NCBI GenBank assembly: GCA_050084985.1
Contig: JBITNC010000001.1
Location: 15,872,001 to 15,936,000 of the forward strand
Direction: 5' to 3'
DNA: 64,000 nucleotides
Origin: Nageia nagi
Taxonomy: Eukaryota; Pinophyta
Under the pieces are notes generated by a model. That model saw only the letters and a program-made list of their open reading frames with translations. It was not told the origin of the DNA and did no database searches. The position numbers and the translations under genes are program-made. Each line of letters opens with the position of its first letter. Position 1 is the stretch's first letter. Of the stretch, positions 35,036 through 45,660 are shown in pieces.

Positions 35036-37608
35036 TGTTGTTCTTCGAGTGACACTGAGAGGGGGGGGGTGAATCAGTGTATATAAAAATAATCAATTTA
35101 ATCTTCTTAAATAAAGATAGATTAAAATTCAAAGAAAAATGAGCAAGCACACCAATACATCACATAACACCAGATGTAACGAGGTTCACCAGATTGGCTA
35201 CATCCCTGAAATTGACTGCTTGGACACCAATCCAAATCCAGCCATTAAAGAAAGCTTACAGATTCAAGCACCAACTGTGAAGGGTAGCACCAACTACCAC
35301 TTTGAGAATAACAGCACCAACTGCTTGGAGCATCGACTCCAGCTCTCAAATTCATAGCACCAACTATGAAGGGTAGCACCCACTACCACTTTGAGCATAG
35401 CATCACCTACTGCTTGGAGCACCAACTCCAGCTCTCAAATTCACAGCACCAACTGTGAAGGATAGCACCAACTACCACTTATCAAGCACCCACTTGAGAC
35501 AACATTAAAAGGGAGGAAGGAATACAGTTCTAGAAGACCCTCAATGGTCTAGCTCCAATGCTCACTGTTTGATCTCTACACACAGCTCCAAAGTAACATA
35601 GAAACAATCACTATACTATGTGCATATTCGTTTGCTCACTTCACACACTCCGGATACTTCCCTCTTCCACACCGCTACCTGCTCTCACCCACTTCTCTTC
35701 TCACCACATCCATACAATTACCTACGTTTGCACACTTCACTTCATGCACATCTCATCACACACTATTGCCTTCACTCCGGCACTTCACTCTACCCACTAC
35801 AGATACTTCACACTACACACAGCGGATTCTTCACACTACACACTACACCACACCACTTACACTTCTTTTTCTCTCTTTTTGCTATGCAATCACAACTTCC
35901 ACTCTCCTCGAGCTGTGCAATCATAACTTCCACTCTCCTCGAGCTGTGCACTCATAACTTCCACTCTCCTCAAGCTGTGCACTCATAACTTCCACTCTCC
36001 TCGAGCTGTGCACTCATAACTTCCACTCTTCTCAAGCTGTGCACTCACAACTACCACTTCATTCACTTCATTCCTGTAATTCACCGTTACACATCAAGAA
36101 ACTGTTCCTATCATTACATGTTATCAAAAACAAACTGAAAAGGAATCCTTGTTTGTAACTGCTTCTGTACCAAAAGGGAGTTCACTATATGAGTCTGCAA
36201 CTGCTGTAACTGACGAATGCTCCTATTGCTCAAACAGATTTGTTCAGACACGTATAGCTCTTCCTCCACTGATTTCAGAGATTTGACAGTATCTAATTAT
36301 CTCTGATAATCCTGGACTCTTTTCTTCTTCATAATGATATTTCTGATAATCCTGGACTCTTTTCTTCTTCATAATGGTATTTCTGATAATTCTAGACTCT
36401 TTATTGTATACACCATGATGTCATCATCTCCGGACTCCGGAAGTAGAGTAAAAGGCTTCCCGCATGATGTCATCATCTCCGGACTCTTATCTCTACACTT
36501 TTATCTCCGCACTTTTGTCTCCACACTTTTATCTCCGGACTTTTGTCTCCACACTTTTATCTCCGGACTTTTGTCTCCACACTTTTATCTCCGAACTTTT
36601 ATCTCCGGACTTTTGTCTCCAGACTTTTGTCTCCGGACTTTTATCTCCGGACTTTTAAACACCAACTGCTGATGTCATCTTTTCTGAACTTCGAAAGTAG
36701 AGTAAAATGCTTCCTGCATGATGTCATCATCTTCGGACTCTGAAAGAGAGTTCCAATGTATCTACGTGGCCTTCCGAACTTTTCAACACCAACTACTGAC
36801 ATCATCATCTCCGGACTCCAGTCTTTAGCAAAACGTGACTATCTTATCCTTTGTGATGTCATCCTTTTAATCCTGAACATTTTACTTCTGGGACATTTAC
36901 TTTATGGACTCCGTATTGTCAATCTCTCTTTGTCGATCTCATCTCTGCATTTCGGAATGCTTTATTCGCTGGCTCCGGCTCTTTGATCACTCTTTGCTGA
37001 CCTCATCATCTCCGAAACCCGGTTCTATTCACAAATGTGAACATCGTTCTCCCCGTGACGTCATCTCTTGCTTCCGGATTGTTTTACTCGCTGGCTCCGA
37101 CTCTTTGATCGCTCCTTGCTTACCTCATCACTTTCGGACTCCGGTTTTGAGTGAAGGCCCGAAATCACTGATGTCATCTCTTCCGAAATGCTTTATTTAC
37201 TAACCTCAGCTTTACCAAAATCACGTGTTGACAACATTACAATCACTCATCACCTCCGGAACTCGGTCAAACCTCCAAAACTCGATCAACATCTTGTTAA
37301 CAACAATTATAATCACACTTCACCTCCGGAACTTGGTCAAACCTCCGGAACCCGATCAACACCTTGTTAACAACAATTATAATCACACTTCACCTCCGGA
37401 ATGCGGTCAAACCTCCGGAACCCGATCAACACCTTGTTAACAACAATTACAATCACACTTCACCTTCAGAACTCGGTCAAACCTCCGGAACCCGATCAAC
37501 ACCTTGTTAACAACAATTACAATCACACTTCACCTCCGGAACCCGGTCAAACCTCCGGAACCTGATCAAAACCTTGTTGACAACAATTACAATCACACAT
37601 ACTCAACA
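35036..37608 (-). repeat. 5' LTR of element H (2573 bp)
   Basis: It is nearly collinear with 29481-32054, including all tandem arrays with the same copy numbers. Visible differences are scattered substitutions, mainly C/T and A/G. Confidence 0.95.
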
Positions 37609-37613
37609 CAAAA

Positions 37614-37880
37614 ATCATAAGAGAGTATGTGAGCAAATGAATTAGGACTGATTTTGTAATTTATCATTGATTTATATACCTCTTGAGTGAACTTAAGTTA
37701 TTTGAGCTAGATACCCACTTTTGCTCATATTTGTGTTTTAAATTATTTTTTTCTTTAATTTGATCTTTTGTGTAGTTTGAATTTGCATAATAAACATTAA
37801 GAATAATCAAACAATGAATTATAACATGTCCATATCATAAAAACATCTCTACTTGAAAAGTATTATTTTTCAATGTCTAA
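37614..37880 (-). repeat. Right part of the gypsy-like LTR split by element H
   Basis: It continues the LTR fragment at 29353-29480 after one copy of the CAAAA duplication. It shares TAGATACCCACTTTTGC and the terminal AGTATTATTTTT...TGTCTA with 1852-2301. Confidence 0.5.
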
Positions 37881-40518
37881 ATTGTGCCTCTGTTGGACTA
37901 GGTATTTTGCATAAAAGACTTGGTTCAAGAAGTATAGATACCTATATGTTAGTTGAGAAAATATTTGAATTTTGAATATTTGAATGAAATTTGAACAATT
38001 TCGACTTTAAACATTGAACATTTAGCCATTATGAAACTTTGAATTATTTGAAATAATTTGAACACTTCGAATGAATATGTAAAAATAATGCATTCATGGT
38101 AGAAAAAAATATAAAAATTCAGAAAAAATATGGATAGGGATTTGAATGTAGTATTCATCAAATTTGAACCCTAAATAATGTGTTCTTGGAGGTTTTAAAA
38201 ATTGAAAAATTCGGAATAAATATGAAGATGAATTCGAATATAGTACTCATCAAATTCAAATCCTAAACAATGTGTTCATGGCAAATTTGTAACAAATATA
38301 GATAATAATTTGAATGTACTTTATGATAATTCAAACCTTAACCAATTTTTTTGTGGAAAATTTGGAACAAATATGTATAGTAATTCAAATGTAGTAGTCT
38401 TTAAATTTGAATGCTAAGCAATGTGTTCTTGGAGGTAGGAATTTGATCCACTTATATAGTATTTGATGATCAAATGTGTCAAACCTATGTAAAATGTTCA
38501 TGATGGGGTAAGCATGTAGACCTACTAGCAAGCACATAGTCTTGCTAAACAATTTAGAATTTGAATAATTTGTATTTTGAAATATTTGAAATTAGGTAAA
38601 AATTCAATAGTTTTGAACAATGTTACAATTTTGAAAGAAGCTTTGAATAATTTTACAATTTTTTAAAATAAAACACCTTTTTCAAGGTAAATTTTTGAAT
38701 TTTTTGCACTTTTTGTAAAAAAAGAATTTAAAAAAATTTGAACAATTAGGTGGTTCACCCCCTCGAGCAATATTGAATTGATCACATTGATCAATACAAA
38801 ATTGATCGAAAAAAGAAAGAATTTGTGTGACTTTGTGAATTTTTTTGCATATTTAATATATATTTTTTGCCAATAAAATTTTGCAAGAAAATATATGGTG
38901 AAAAAAATATAATTTTGAAAAAATTTGCATCATGTTGGGCCCACCCACAAGCTAAAAAATCAAACTTGGACTCAAAAATAGTCAAAAAGGGGTAAATAAG
39001 TAAGCAAATTCCCCTTTTTTACCTCATTTGTTACATGTGCAAGGTGGAATTTTGGTGGAAAGTTTGTAATCGAGAGAGATGGAAATGAATGAAGCACCTC
39101 CAACTCAGATAGTCATCAATCAACCATGCCCAAGACACCAAAATGCAAATCACCCATATTTATGCAAATTTTGAATTTTTTAGTGTATTTAAGTTAAAGA
39201 ATAGTGTAGAAAAAATGCATATACTTGTTAGAAATTCAACTTGCCCCAATCTGGTTGTACAAACACACAAATTGAATAATTACATGATAGAAAATAATCC
39301 CCCACGTTAGAATCTTCATAAATGAACTAAATCATAATAAATTTGCATTCCAAAAAATGCCCAACAAGAGGGTTTTTATGCTTTTTTTTCTTGTTGTGCA
39401 TAAATGGTGTGTCAAATTCAAAATCTATTCAATACACACCTAGTTTTTTGCCATGCATAACCTTTCCCACTAAAATCAAAATCTTCAATTTGGTAGCCAT
39501 GAACTTCATTTTATCAAAAATGGACCATTTTTAAGTGTTATAGGCCATTTTTGCATTCTCAAACCCTAGATGCAGTTAAAATTTACAACTCCAGCTAGAT
39601 GCATTATGCCTAGGGCTAGGTGCATTGCATGTAGGGCATAGGCCCCCAAGCACACTATGCCTATGCCTAGGCATACTGCACCTAGACTATAACCCATTTT
39701 GGGCCTATTTTTGTTCATTTTCAAAATTTTGACTTTCAAATTACGTGTTTGGGCACTATTGAAGGGTTATTTCTTAGATTTAATGTCTTGTAAATTGAAT
39801 TGAACCTCTCTTTTTGAAATATAATTAATTTCATCAAAATTTGCAAGTTGAATCAATTTTTTGTCTAAAAAATGCAACTTTGTTAAATTTTTTTTAAAAA
39901 ATGTCAAGTTGGCTATTATGACTTCAGGAATTTGATGGTTGGTGTTAAAAGATACTTAAAATTGATTAAGAGTAAAAAAACTAAATTTCTTTCTAAATTT
40001 ATGTTATTTTGCAAAATTTGGTAGTTTGTTCATGTTGATTGCAAAGTTGATTTTATTGCAAAAAAGAATCTTATCTAATGCAAAATTTTGCTTAGTTGCT
40101 GCACTCTTGCTTACTAAAATTCGTAAACTTTATAAATTCATGATGTAAATATAGATTTGAATATATTATCATGGTTTCCCCTAAGGCAACAATTGGTTGG
40201 CATGCTCTTGTAATTTTCAAAATGCACCTCATGTACATTGTTTAGAATTTTGCAAATTGTACCATGTAAGCAAGTGTTTTTAATGCAATGTTAATATTTT
40301 CCAGTGTCATGATGTTAGGTATAAGATGTTCCAATGTGAAATGGGACATACCTTGTATACACAAATTGTAACTTAGTTTCGAAGTGCTCTAATACAAAAA
40401 TAGGTATTGAACAACATTAGGATGTGACAAAATACTTCATACAGTAGAGATGATATCACAATGAAGGAAAATAATATTTTGAAAAAATCACAAATACAAC
40501 TTTGGTTTTTTGATAGAT
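37881..40518. other. Unassigned AT-rich sequence with repeated AATTTGAA microrepeats
   Basis: No coding domain. 37960-38700 is rich in AATTTGAACNNT-like units. 39590-39690 has a cluster of GCCTAGG/CCTAGGC motifs like the one at 1280-1600. It is probably very old retroelement sequence; element B is inserted at its right end. Confidence 0.4.
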
Positions 40519-40523
40519 ATACT

Positions 40524-41025
40524 TGAAGGAATTGCAATATAACATAAACAACCCTAAACTACCAAGATATCAAGAAAGCTTAAACTCACATCTAAATAAC
40601 TCAAATATGACAATCTAACAAAGATAACTCAAGATGTAAAGTGGTTCCTCCAACTAGGATTACATCCACTAACTAGATCTCACTTCATTCACAAACATGA
40701 ATCTCTTACAATTCTTATACCCTCATCTTCTAAACACTATCCTATAACATAACTTTACTTCAAAAATTGTTTTATGATCCAAACAGGGAGCCTTCTATTT
40801 ATAGGCCAAAAATCCCTCTTTGGATCACCCTTTTACCCAATGTACAAAACCATGACATGCACATCCTTTTACCCAAGGGACATGCTCATGACATAGAGTG
40901 TAGGACAAATTATATTATCACATTCACTTAAATACTTAAGGTATCAAATGATACCCTTAAGCATTAGTGAACTTACATAGAAGATTATTACAAAACCTTT
41001 ACAATATGCATTATACATTCCAACA
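40524..41025 (-). repeat. 3' LTR of element B (502 bp)
   Basis: It runs from TGAAGGAATTGC to CATTCCAACA in window orientation. A TATA box (CCTATAAATAG on the minus strand) is at 40795-40805. The polypurine tract TTAAGGGAGAG on the minus strand is at 41026-41036. Confidence 0.93.
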
Positions 41026-41036
41026 CTCTCCCTTAA

Positions 41037-41735
41037 TGCAATATTAGGATAAAGCAAATAAAAGAGAAGAAAGAGAGAAAGTAAGAGAGTTCTCCTCCAA
41101 ACAGATACAATTGAGATGAGAACTTTTACATATTTGTAAAGTAAGAAAGATCTAGTTTGAGACTCACTACTTTTTCAAATACAATCATTAACCATAATTT
41201 ATTTTAATGTACATAAAGTAGTCATCCAACTAGAAGTTATGAAGAGTCTCTAAGAGCTTGCATAACTGAAGTAAGTAACTTGCAGTCTCAAAGGAACCTA
41301 CAAGTCATAAGTAGCTCAAATAATAAGATTAGTTAGATGCAACATATTCATATCAATAAGGATAGATGAATCAAACAAATTCCATCATAAACTTATCAAT
41401 GGTACACTATAAGTCATCATGAAGATGCCAAGCCAAAACTCATAGTCACCCGCTGTATACAAAACATGTGTTGATTACAAAATAGAGCATAAAAAAATGG
41501 ACATATGAGTTCCTAACATATGGATAATTGAATAGTTCCAAAAGACACATTTGAATTCTTCACATATGGATAACTAAACAATGCTATATTGGCCATTATT
41601 TTGCTCTAAAAAATTTGTACAAGTTCCTCACGTAGAGCGAACTTACCATGAAGTTGTACAATAAAATAAACATTATATAGCAAAAAAATTCTCCTAGGGG
41701 TGACGTTATCATCACAAACATGAATTCAACATAAG
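41037..41735 (-). other. 3' untranslated region of element B
   Basis: Non-coding, homologous in reverse to 9451-10176 of element A. Confidence 0.65.
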
Positions 41736-41738
41736 AAT

Positions 41739-42330
41739 TCAAACTTCACTCCCCCTTAAGGGCAACTTCACCAACTTGATAGCATCCCTAAGCTTAGAAA
41801 AATGAGGTTTTGAGAGGGGCTTGGTGAACAAATCAGTGGAGTTCAAGGTGGATGGATAATACTCTAGGTGTATGATGCCATTGAGAACCTTCTCCTTGAT
41901 AAAATTGGCCTTGATTTCCACATGTTTTGTTCTCTAATGGAACATAGGATTCTTAGCCAAAGAGATTGCTAACTGATTATCTAAAGAAATCAAAGATGAG
42001 CCTCCTTGCTCATATCCAATTTCTTTCAAAATATGCCTTAGCCAAATGGCTTCCTGGGCTAAAATATACATGGCATAGTATTTAGCTTCTATGGTCGAAA
42101 GAGAAATAGTAGGTTACTTCTTGGAAGCCCAAGAGATAACACTTGAACCAATGCTAAATACATACGTAGAGTTTGATTTCTTGTCATCTCTATCTCCTCC
42201 ATAGTTAGAATATGAGAATCCAAAGAGAACAAATGAGGAAAACTTAGAATACTTGAAATCAACATACCTCAAGATTTGCTTAATAGCATTGAGGTGCTCA
42301 ACATATAGTTTTTACATGAATCGTGCCATC
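41739..42330 (-). pseudogene. RNase H pseudogene of element B
   Basis: The C-terminal frame 41739-41921 reads MEIKANFIKEKVLNGIIHLE and then STDLFTKPLSKPHFSKLRDA, the conserved end of copia RNase H (HFIREKV..G.I.L.Y..T..Q.AD..TK.L). Upstream blocks (about 42090-42200) include the SS.ISWASKK and S.YGGDRDDKKS segments seen also in element A at 8968-9066. Stops between the blocks inactivate it. Confidence 0.8.
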
Positions 42331-42334
42331 AGAT

Positions 42335-43225
42335 TTATTGCAAAGGTAATATTTGGCCTAGAAATAGTAAAATACAAAAGACTACCAATTAATTACCTAT
42401 AAGCTGTAGCATCAACCAACTAAGAGTTGGAGCTTAGAGAAACATTTATTCCAAGAGAGACTGGGATCATAGCATATCTACACTCCTCATTTCCATACTT
42501 TTATAAGATGTCTAATATATACTTAGATTGACTAAGATAAGTACAATCCTTGTATTGATACACTTGCATTCTAAGATAGTAGTGCAAGAGACTAAGATCT
42601 GTCATTTCAAATATTACCTTAAGTTTGGATATGCACTCTTGTATGATTTTTTTATTGTTTCCAGTTATCAAAAGATCATACACATAAAGAAGAATCAATA
42701 TCATGTATTTTCCTTGATTGAGCACATATGGATCGAAGTTAAAAAAATACTTAGAGATTCCAATATCTGTAAAGTATCTTGAAATCTTCTTAAACCAAGC
42801 TTTAGGTGCTTTCTTAAGTTCATACAATGAATTCTTTAGCTTGCACACAAAAGAATCTTTTCCTTCCATAATAAACCTTCTAGTTGATTCATGAATATTT
42901 CCACATCTAAGTCACCATTGAGAAATGCACTTGTGAAGTCAAGTTGAAAAACTTTTCATCCTTGAGTTGTAGAAAGAGCAAGGATAATTATTATAGTAGG
43001 CATCTTTGCTACAGAAGCCAAGGTTTTTTCATAATCTACATCATATTTTTGAGCAAAACCTTTGGCTACTAACCTTGCCTTGTATTTCTCAATATCCCCA
43101 ACAAAATTGAACTTGACCTTGTAGATCCACTTATTGCCAATCACATTCTTTTCATTGGGATAAGAAACCAGATCCCAAGTTTCATTTTTCATAAGCATCT
43201 CATACTCCACTTTCATGGCTTCCAT
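42335..43225 (-). pseudogene. Reverse transcriptase pseudogene of element B
   Basis: Two open pieces of one RVT_2 domain. 43225-42956 begins MEAMKVEYEMLMKNETWDLV and contains NKWIYKVKFNFVGDIEKYKA then LVAKGFAQKYDVDY. 42869-42501 has FVCKLKNSLYELKKAPKAWF, then the active site, where YVDD has become YVYD (LLYVYDLLITGNN), then LLHYYLRMQVYQYKDCTYLS. The loss of one catalytic Asp plus the intervening stops and frameshift make it inactive. Confidence 0.87.
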
Positions 43226-43229
43226 CTAT

Positions 43230-44353
43230 CACTCATGCTTAGAAGCATCTTTGAAGGTTAAGGGCTCATGCTTGTTATCAATCTTAGAAAATAAGGATTT
43301 GTTCAATGTCATCCTCCTTGTTACCCTTTGTGTTAGAGAATTTTATTCCTAACGTGACTTGTCTACATCAATATCTAACTAGCTAGGTGTAACTAAAGAG
43401 CCCTTTAGATTATCAACATCCTCATTAGAAGCAAATTATTTAGGAATTTCATTAAACTTTACATCCCTTGAAATAAACATGGATTTGGAGGATGGACAGT
43501 AGAGCCTGTAGCCTCTATGCTGATTGTAATGACCTACAAAGATGCATTTTTAACCCTTTTATCTAACTTCTTCCTTTCCTTAGAAATAATTTAAGAGAAT
43601 GCTTCACAACCAAACACCCTAAGGTGAGAAATGTTAAGTTTTCTCCTTGACCATGTCTCAAAAGGATTTTTACCCTAAACAAATTTTATGGGACACCTAT
43701 TCAAGTTGTAAATAGTAGTGCTTATAGCTTCATCCTAACATGCATCTAGCCATCTCCATAATTATCCAATTTTTCATTTCAGTAACACCATTCTATTAAG
43801 GAGTGTAAGGAATCATAAACTACCTCTTGATTCCATACTTAGCATAATAGTCATTGAACTCATTGTTGTTATATTTTTCTCCATTATTTGATCTCAACAT
43901 CTTAATTTTAAGGTTAGTTTGATTCTTAATAAAGGCCTTAAAATCTTTAAAACTTTCAAAGGTTTGATCCTTGTGCTCAAGTAAATATCAAAAGGTCATT
44001 ATACTAAAGTCATCAATGAAGGTCAAGACATAAGATGCTCCTCCAAGTGACTTAGTTTGAAATGGACCCATCAAATCTGAATGCACAAGTTGAAGAGGTT
44101 GAGATGCTCTTATTGCCTTATCTTTTTCAAACTTTTATCTATGCATTTTTCTAAAAATTCACTTCTCACATAGAATAATTGAAGGAGAAAAAGAAGGTAA
44201 ACCTTTCATAAGTTCTTGGTATTTCATGACTTGAATACTCTTATGGTTAAGGTGCTCTAAACATTGGTGCCAAAGATTGCCTCTAGAACACATACTTGTA
44301 GCAAGACACATCTTTGATGGAACTTGATCCACAATGTAGAGATCATATTTCAT
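43230..44353 (-). pseudogene. Integrase pseudogene of element B
   Basis: The pre-integrase frame 44353-44159 contains NLWHQCLEHLNHKSIQVMKY (LWH..L.HLN). The core follows near 44085-43870 with LVHSDLMGPFQTKSLGG (first Asp) and TFIDDFS. The second catalytic site reads LRSNNGEKYNNNEF, where the normal S-D-N-G has become S-N-N-G. The YTP*QNGV segment is recognisable at about 43790-43815. Both the Asp-to-Asn change and several stops show loss of function. Confidence 0.82.
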
Positions 44354-44683
44354 TTATTCTTTAACCAACATCACAAGTCCTTTCTTAATACACCAATATT
44401 GAGATTCAAACTCAAAATAGTACCCTTTTCTAGCAAATTGGATCATAGAGAGAAGGTTCATCCTAAGATTAGGAACATATAGCATATTATCAAGAACCTT
44501 CTCATGAATCAACACACTCCTAATTCCTTGGACTGCAAGGGTAGAGTTATCACCTATCACAACTACATCTTTTTTATACTTATGAAAGTTCTCAAACTTT
44601 TTTCTTTCAAAACCAAGGTGATTAGTGCAACTAGAGTCAACAATCCAATTAGATAAAAAAATGCAAGACATAGAGTAGAGCAT
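44354..44683 (-). pseudogene. Protease segment of element B
   Basis: The 109-codon frame contains NWIVDSSCTNHLGFERKKF. This is the copia protease active site with D-S-S instead of D-S-G, followed by VIGDNSTLAVQGIRSV and VLDNMLYVPNLRMNLLSMIQ, the standard C-terminal signatures. The frame is open but lacks an active-site Gly. Confidence 0.82.
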
Positions 44684-44734
44684 TGCAGTAAAACCAACTT
44701 GAATATTCTTCTTTATTTTGAATTTATTTACATT

Positions 44735-45660
44735 ACCATTTCCTTTGTTCTTTTCCTCTTTTTTCTTTTTTTAGCAATCAACTTGTTTGTGACCTTGTAT
44801 GCCATAATAATTACAATTACTATCAAACTTTTCCTTAGGATATGGATTATTTTCTTTATCTTTTTCATCTCTTTGGTTGAAGTGGTTGTTGTTGCCATTA
44901 TTCCTATTATTGCCATTGTTATTGCTACTATTATTGCCATTGCCTCTTTTCTCAAACCTTTTGGAGGAAGAAGAATAAGATTTATTTGATGGTTGAACTT
45001 CTTCTTGAAAGGATTTTTGGTTGCTCAAAGAGCCACGTTATTATTCTTAAGAGAAGAAATCAACACTTTTTTGTTAAGGGTTTCCTCATACTTCAAAATG
45101 AGCCTAGAAAGGTTCTCAAGGGAGAAGACTTCTTCATCATCAAGCCTTATTTCCATACCCATCACAAAGTTACCAAAATTTGAAGAAAGGTTTTGGAGAA
45201 TGATGAAGACCATGAACTCATCATTGATTCAGTTGCACCCACAAGCAACAAGTTGGGTCCTTAGGTCAATGATTTTGTTCAAGTAAATAGCCACATTTTT
45301 ATCTTCCCCTTAACAAGATTGAAACAACTTTTAGATAATGGTAAACCTTCTTGAAAAATTTGAACCAAGGTAGATTTGCTTAAGCTTATCCCAAGCTTCC
45401 TTTATCAATGTTGAAGATGAAATCATCGAGAGCATATCATCTGAAATTGCACAAAAGATTGTGGAGGTTTCCAACTCATTCTTCATGTTGTAAGCCTCTA
45501 GTGCCTTCTCATCTGTAGGAAGTACAAGGTTCTCATTCACCATTTTCCATAGCTTCCTTACTTGCAATTAAGCTTTCATACAAGGTTCTCAAATCCTAAT
45601 GTTGGAACCATCAAGAATGTGTTTGGGTAAAAAGGAGTCTCCCATTTGCTACATAAGGAT
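44735..45660 (-). pseudogene. Gag pseudogene of element B
   Basis: It starts near 45646 with MGDSFLPKHILDGSN and then a stop. 45567-45331 gives NEKALEAYNMKNELETSTIF and KEAWDKLKQIYLGSNFSRRF, and 45213-45025 continues FIILQNLSSNFGNFVMGMEI. 45028-44771 has an Asn/Gly-rich linker and the zinc knuckle CNYYGIQGHKQVDC, in which the second Cys is Tyr. The hydrophobic-looking frame on the opposite strand (44699-44989) is the antisense of this linker. Confidence 0.85.

Larger units (their letters stand above)
29481..37608 (-). mobile_element. Element H: Ty1/copia retrotransposon with 2.57-kb LTRs, pol truncated, TSD CAAAA
   Basis: Direct LTRs at 29481-32054 and 35036-37608 start TGTTG and end CAACA, with the duplication CAAAA at 29476-29480 and 37609-37613. 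Between them are a perfect initiator-methionine-tRNA primer site, an 806-codon Gag-protease frame, a fragment of integrase and a polypurine tract, all on the minus strand. Reverse transcriptase and RNase H are absent. Large LTRs, a long Gag with coiled coil and extra zinc knuckles, and several polypurine-like AAAGGGGGAG boxes before the 3' LTR suggest the Sirevirus branch. That placement is inference. The LTRs are very similar and gag is open, so insertion is relatively recent. Confidence 0.96.

Noticed and set aside
44699-44989. Plus-strand hydrophobic 96-codon frame that looks like a multi-pass membrane protein
   Set aside because: It is the antisense of the Asn/Gly-rich Gag linker of element B; the hydrophobicity comes from AAT/AAC codons read in reverse.
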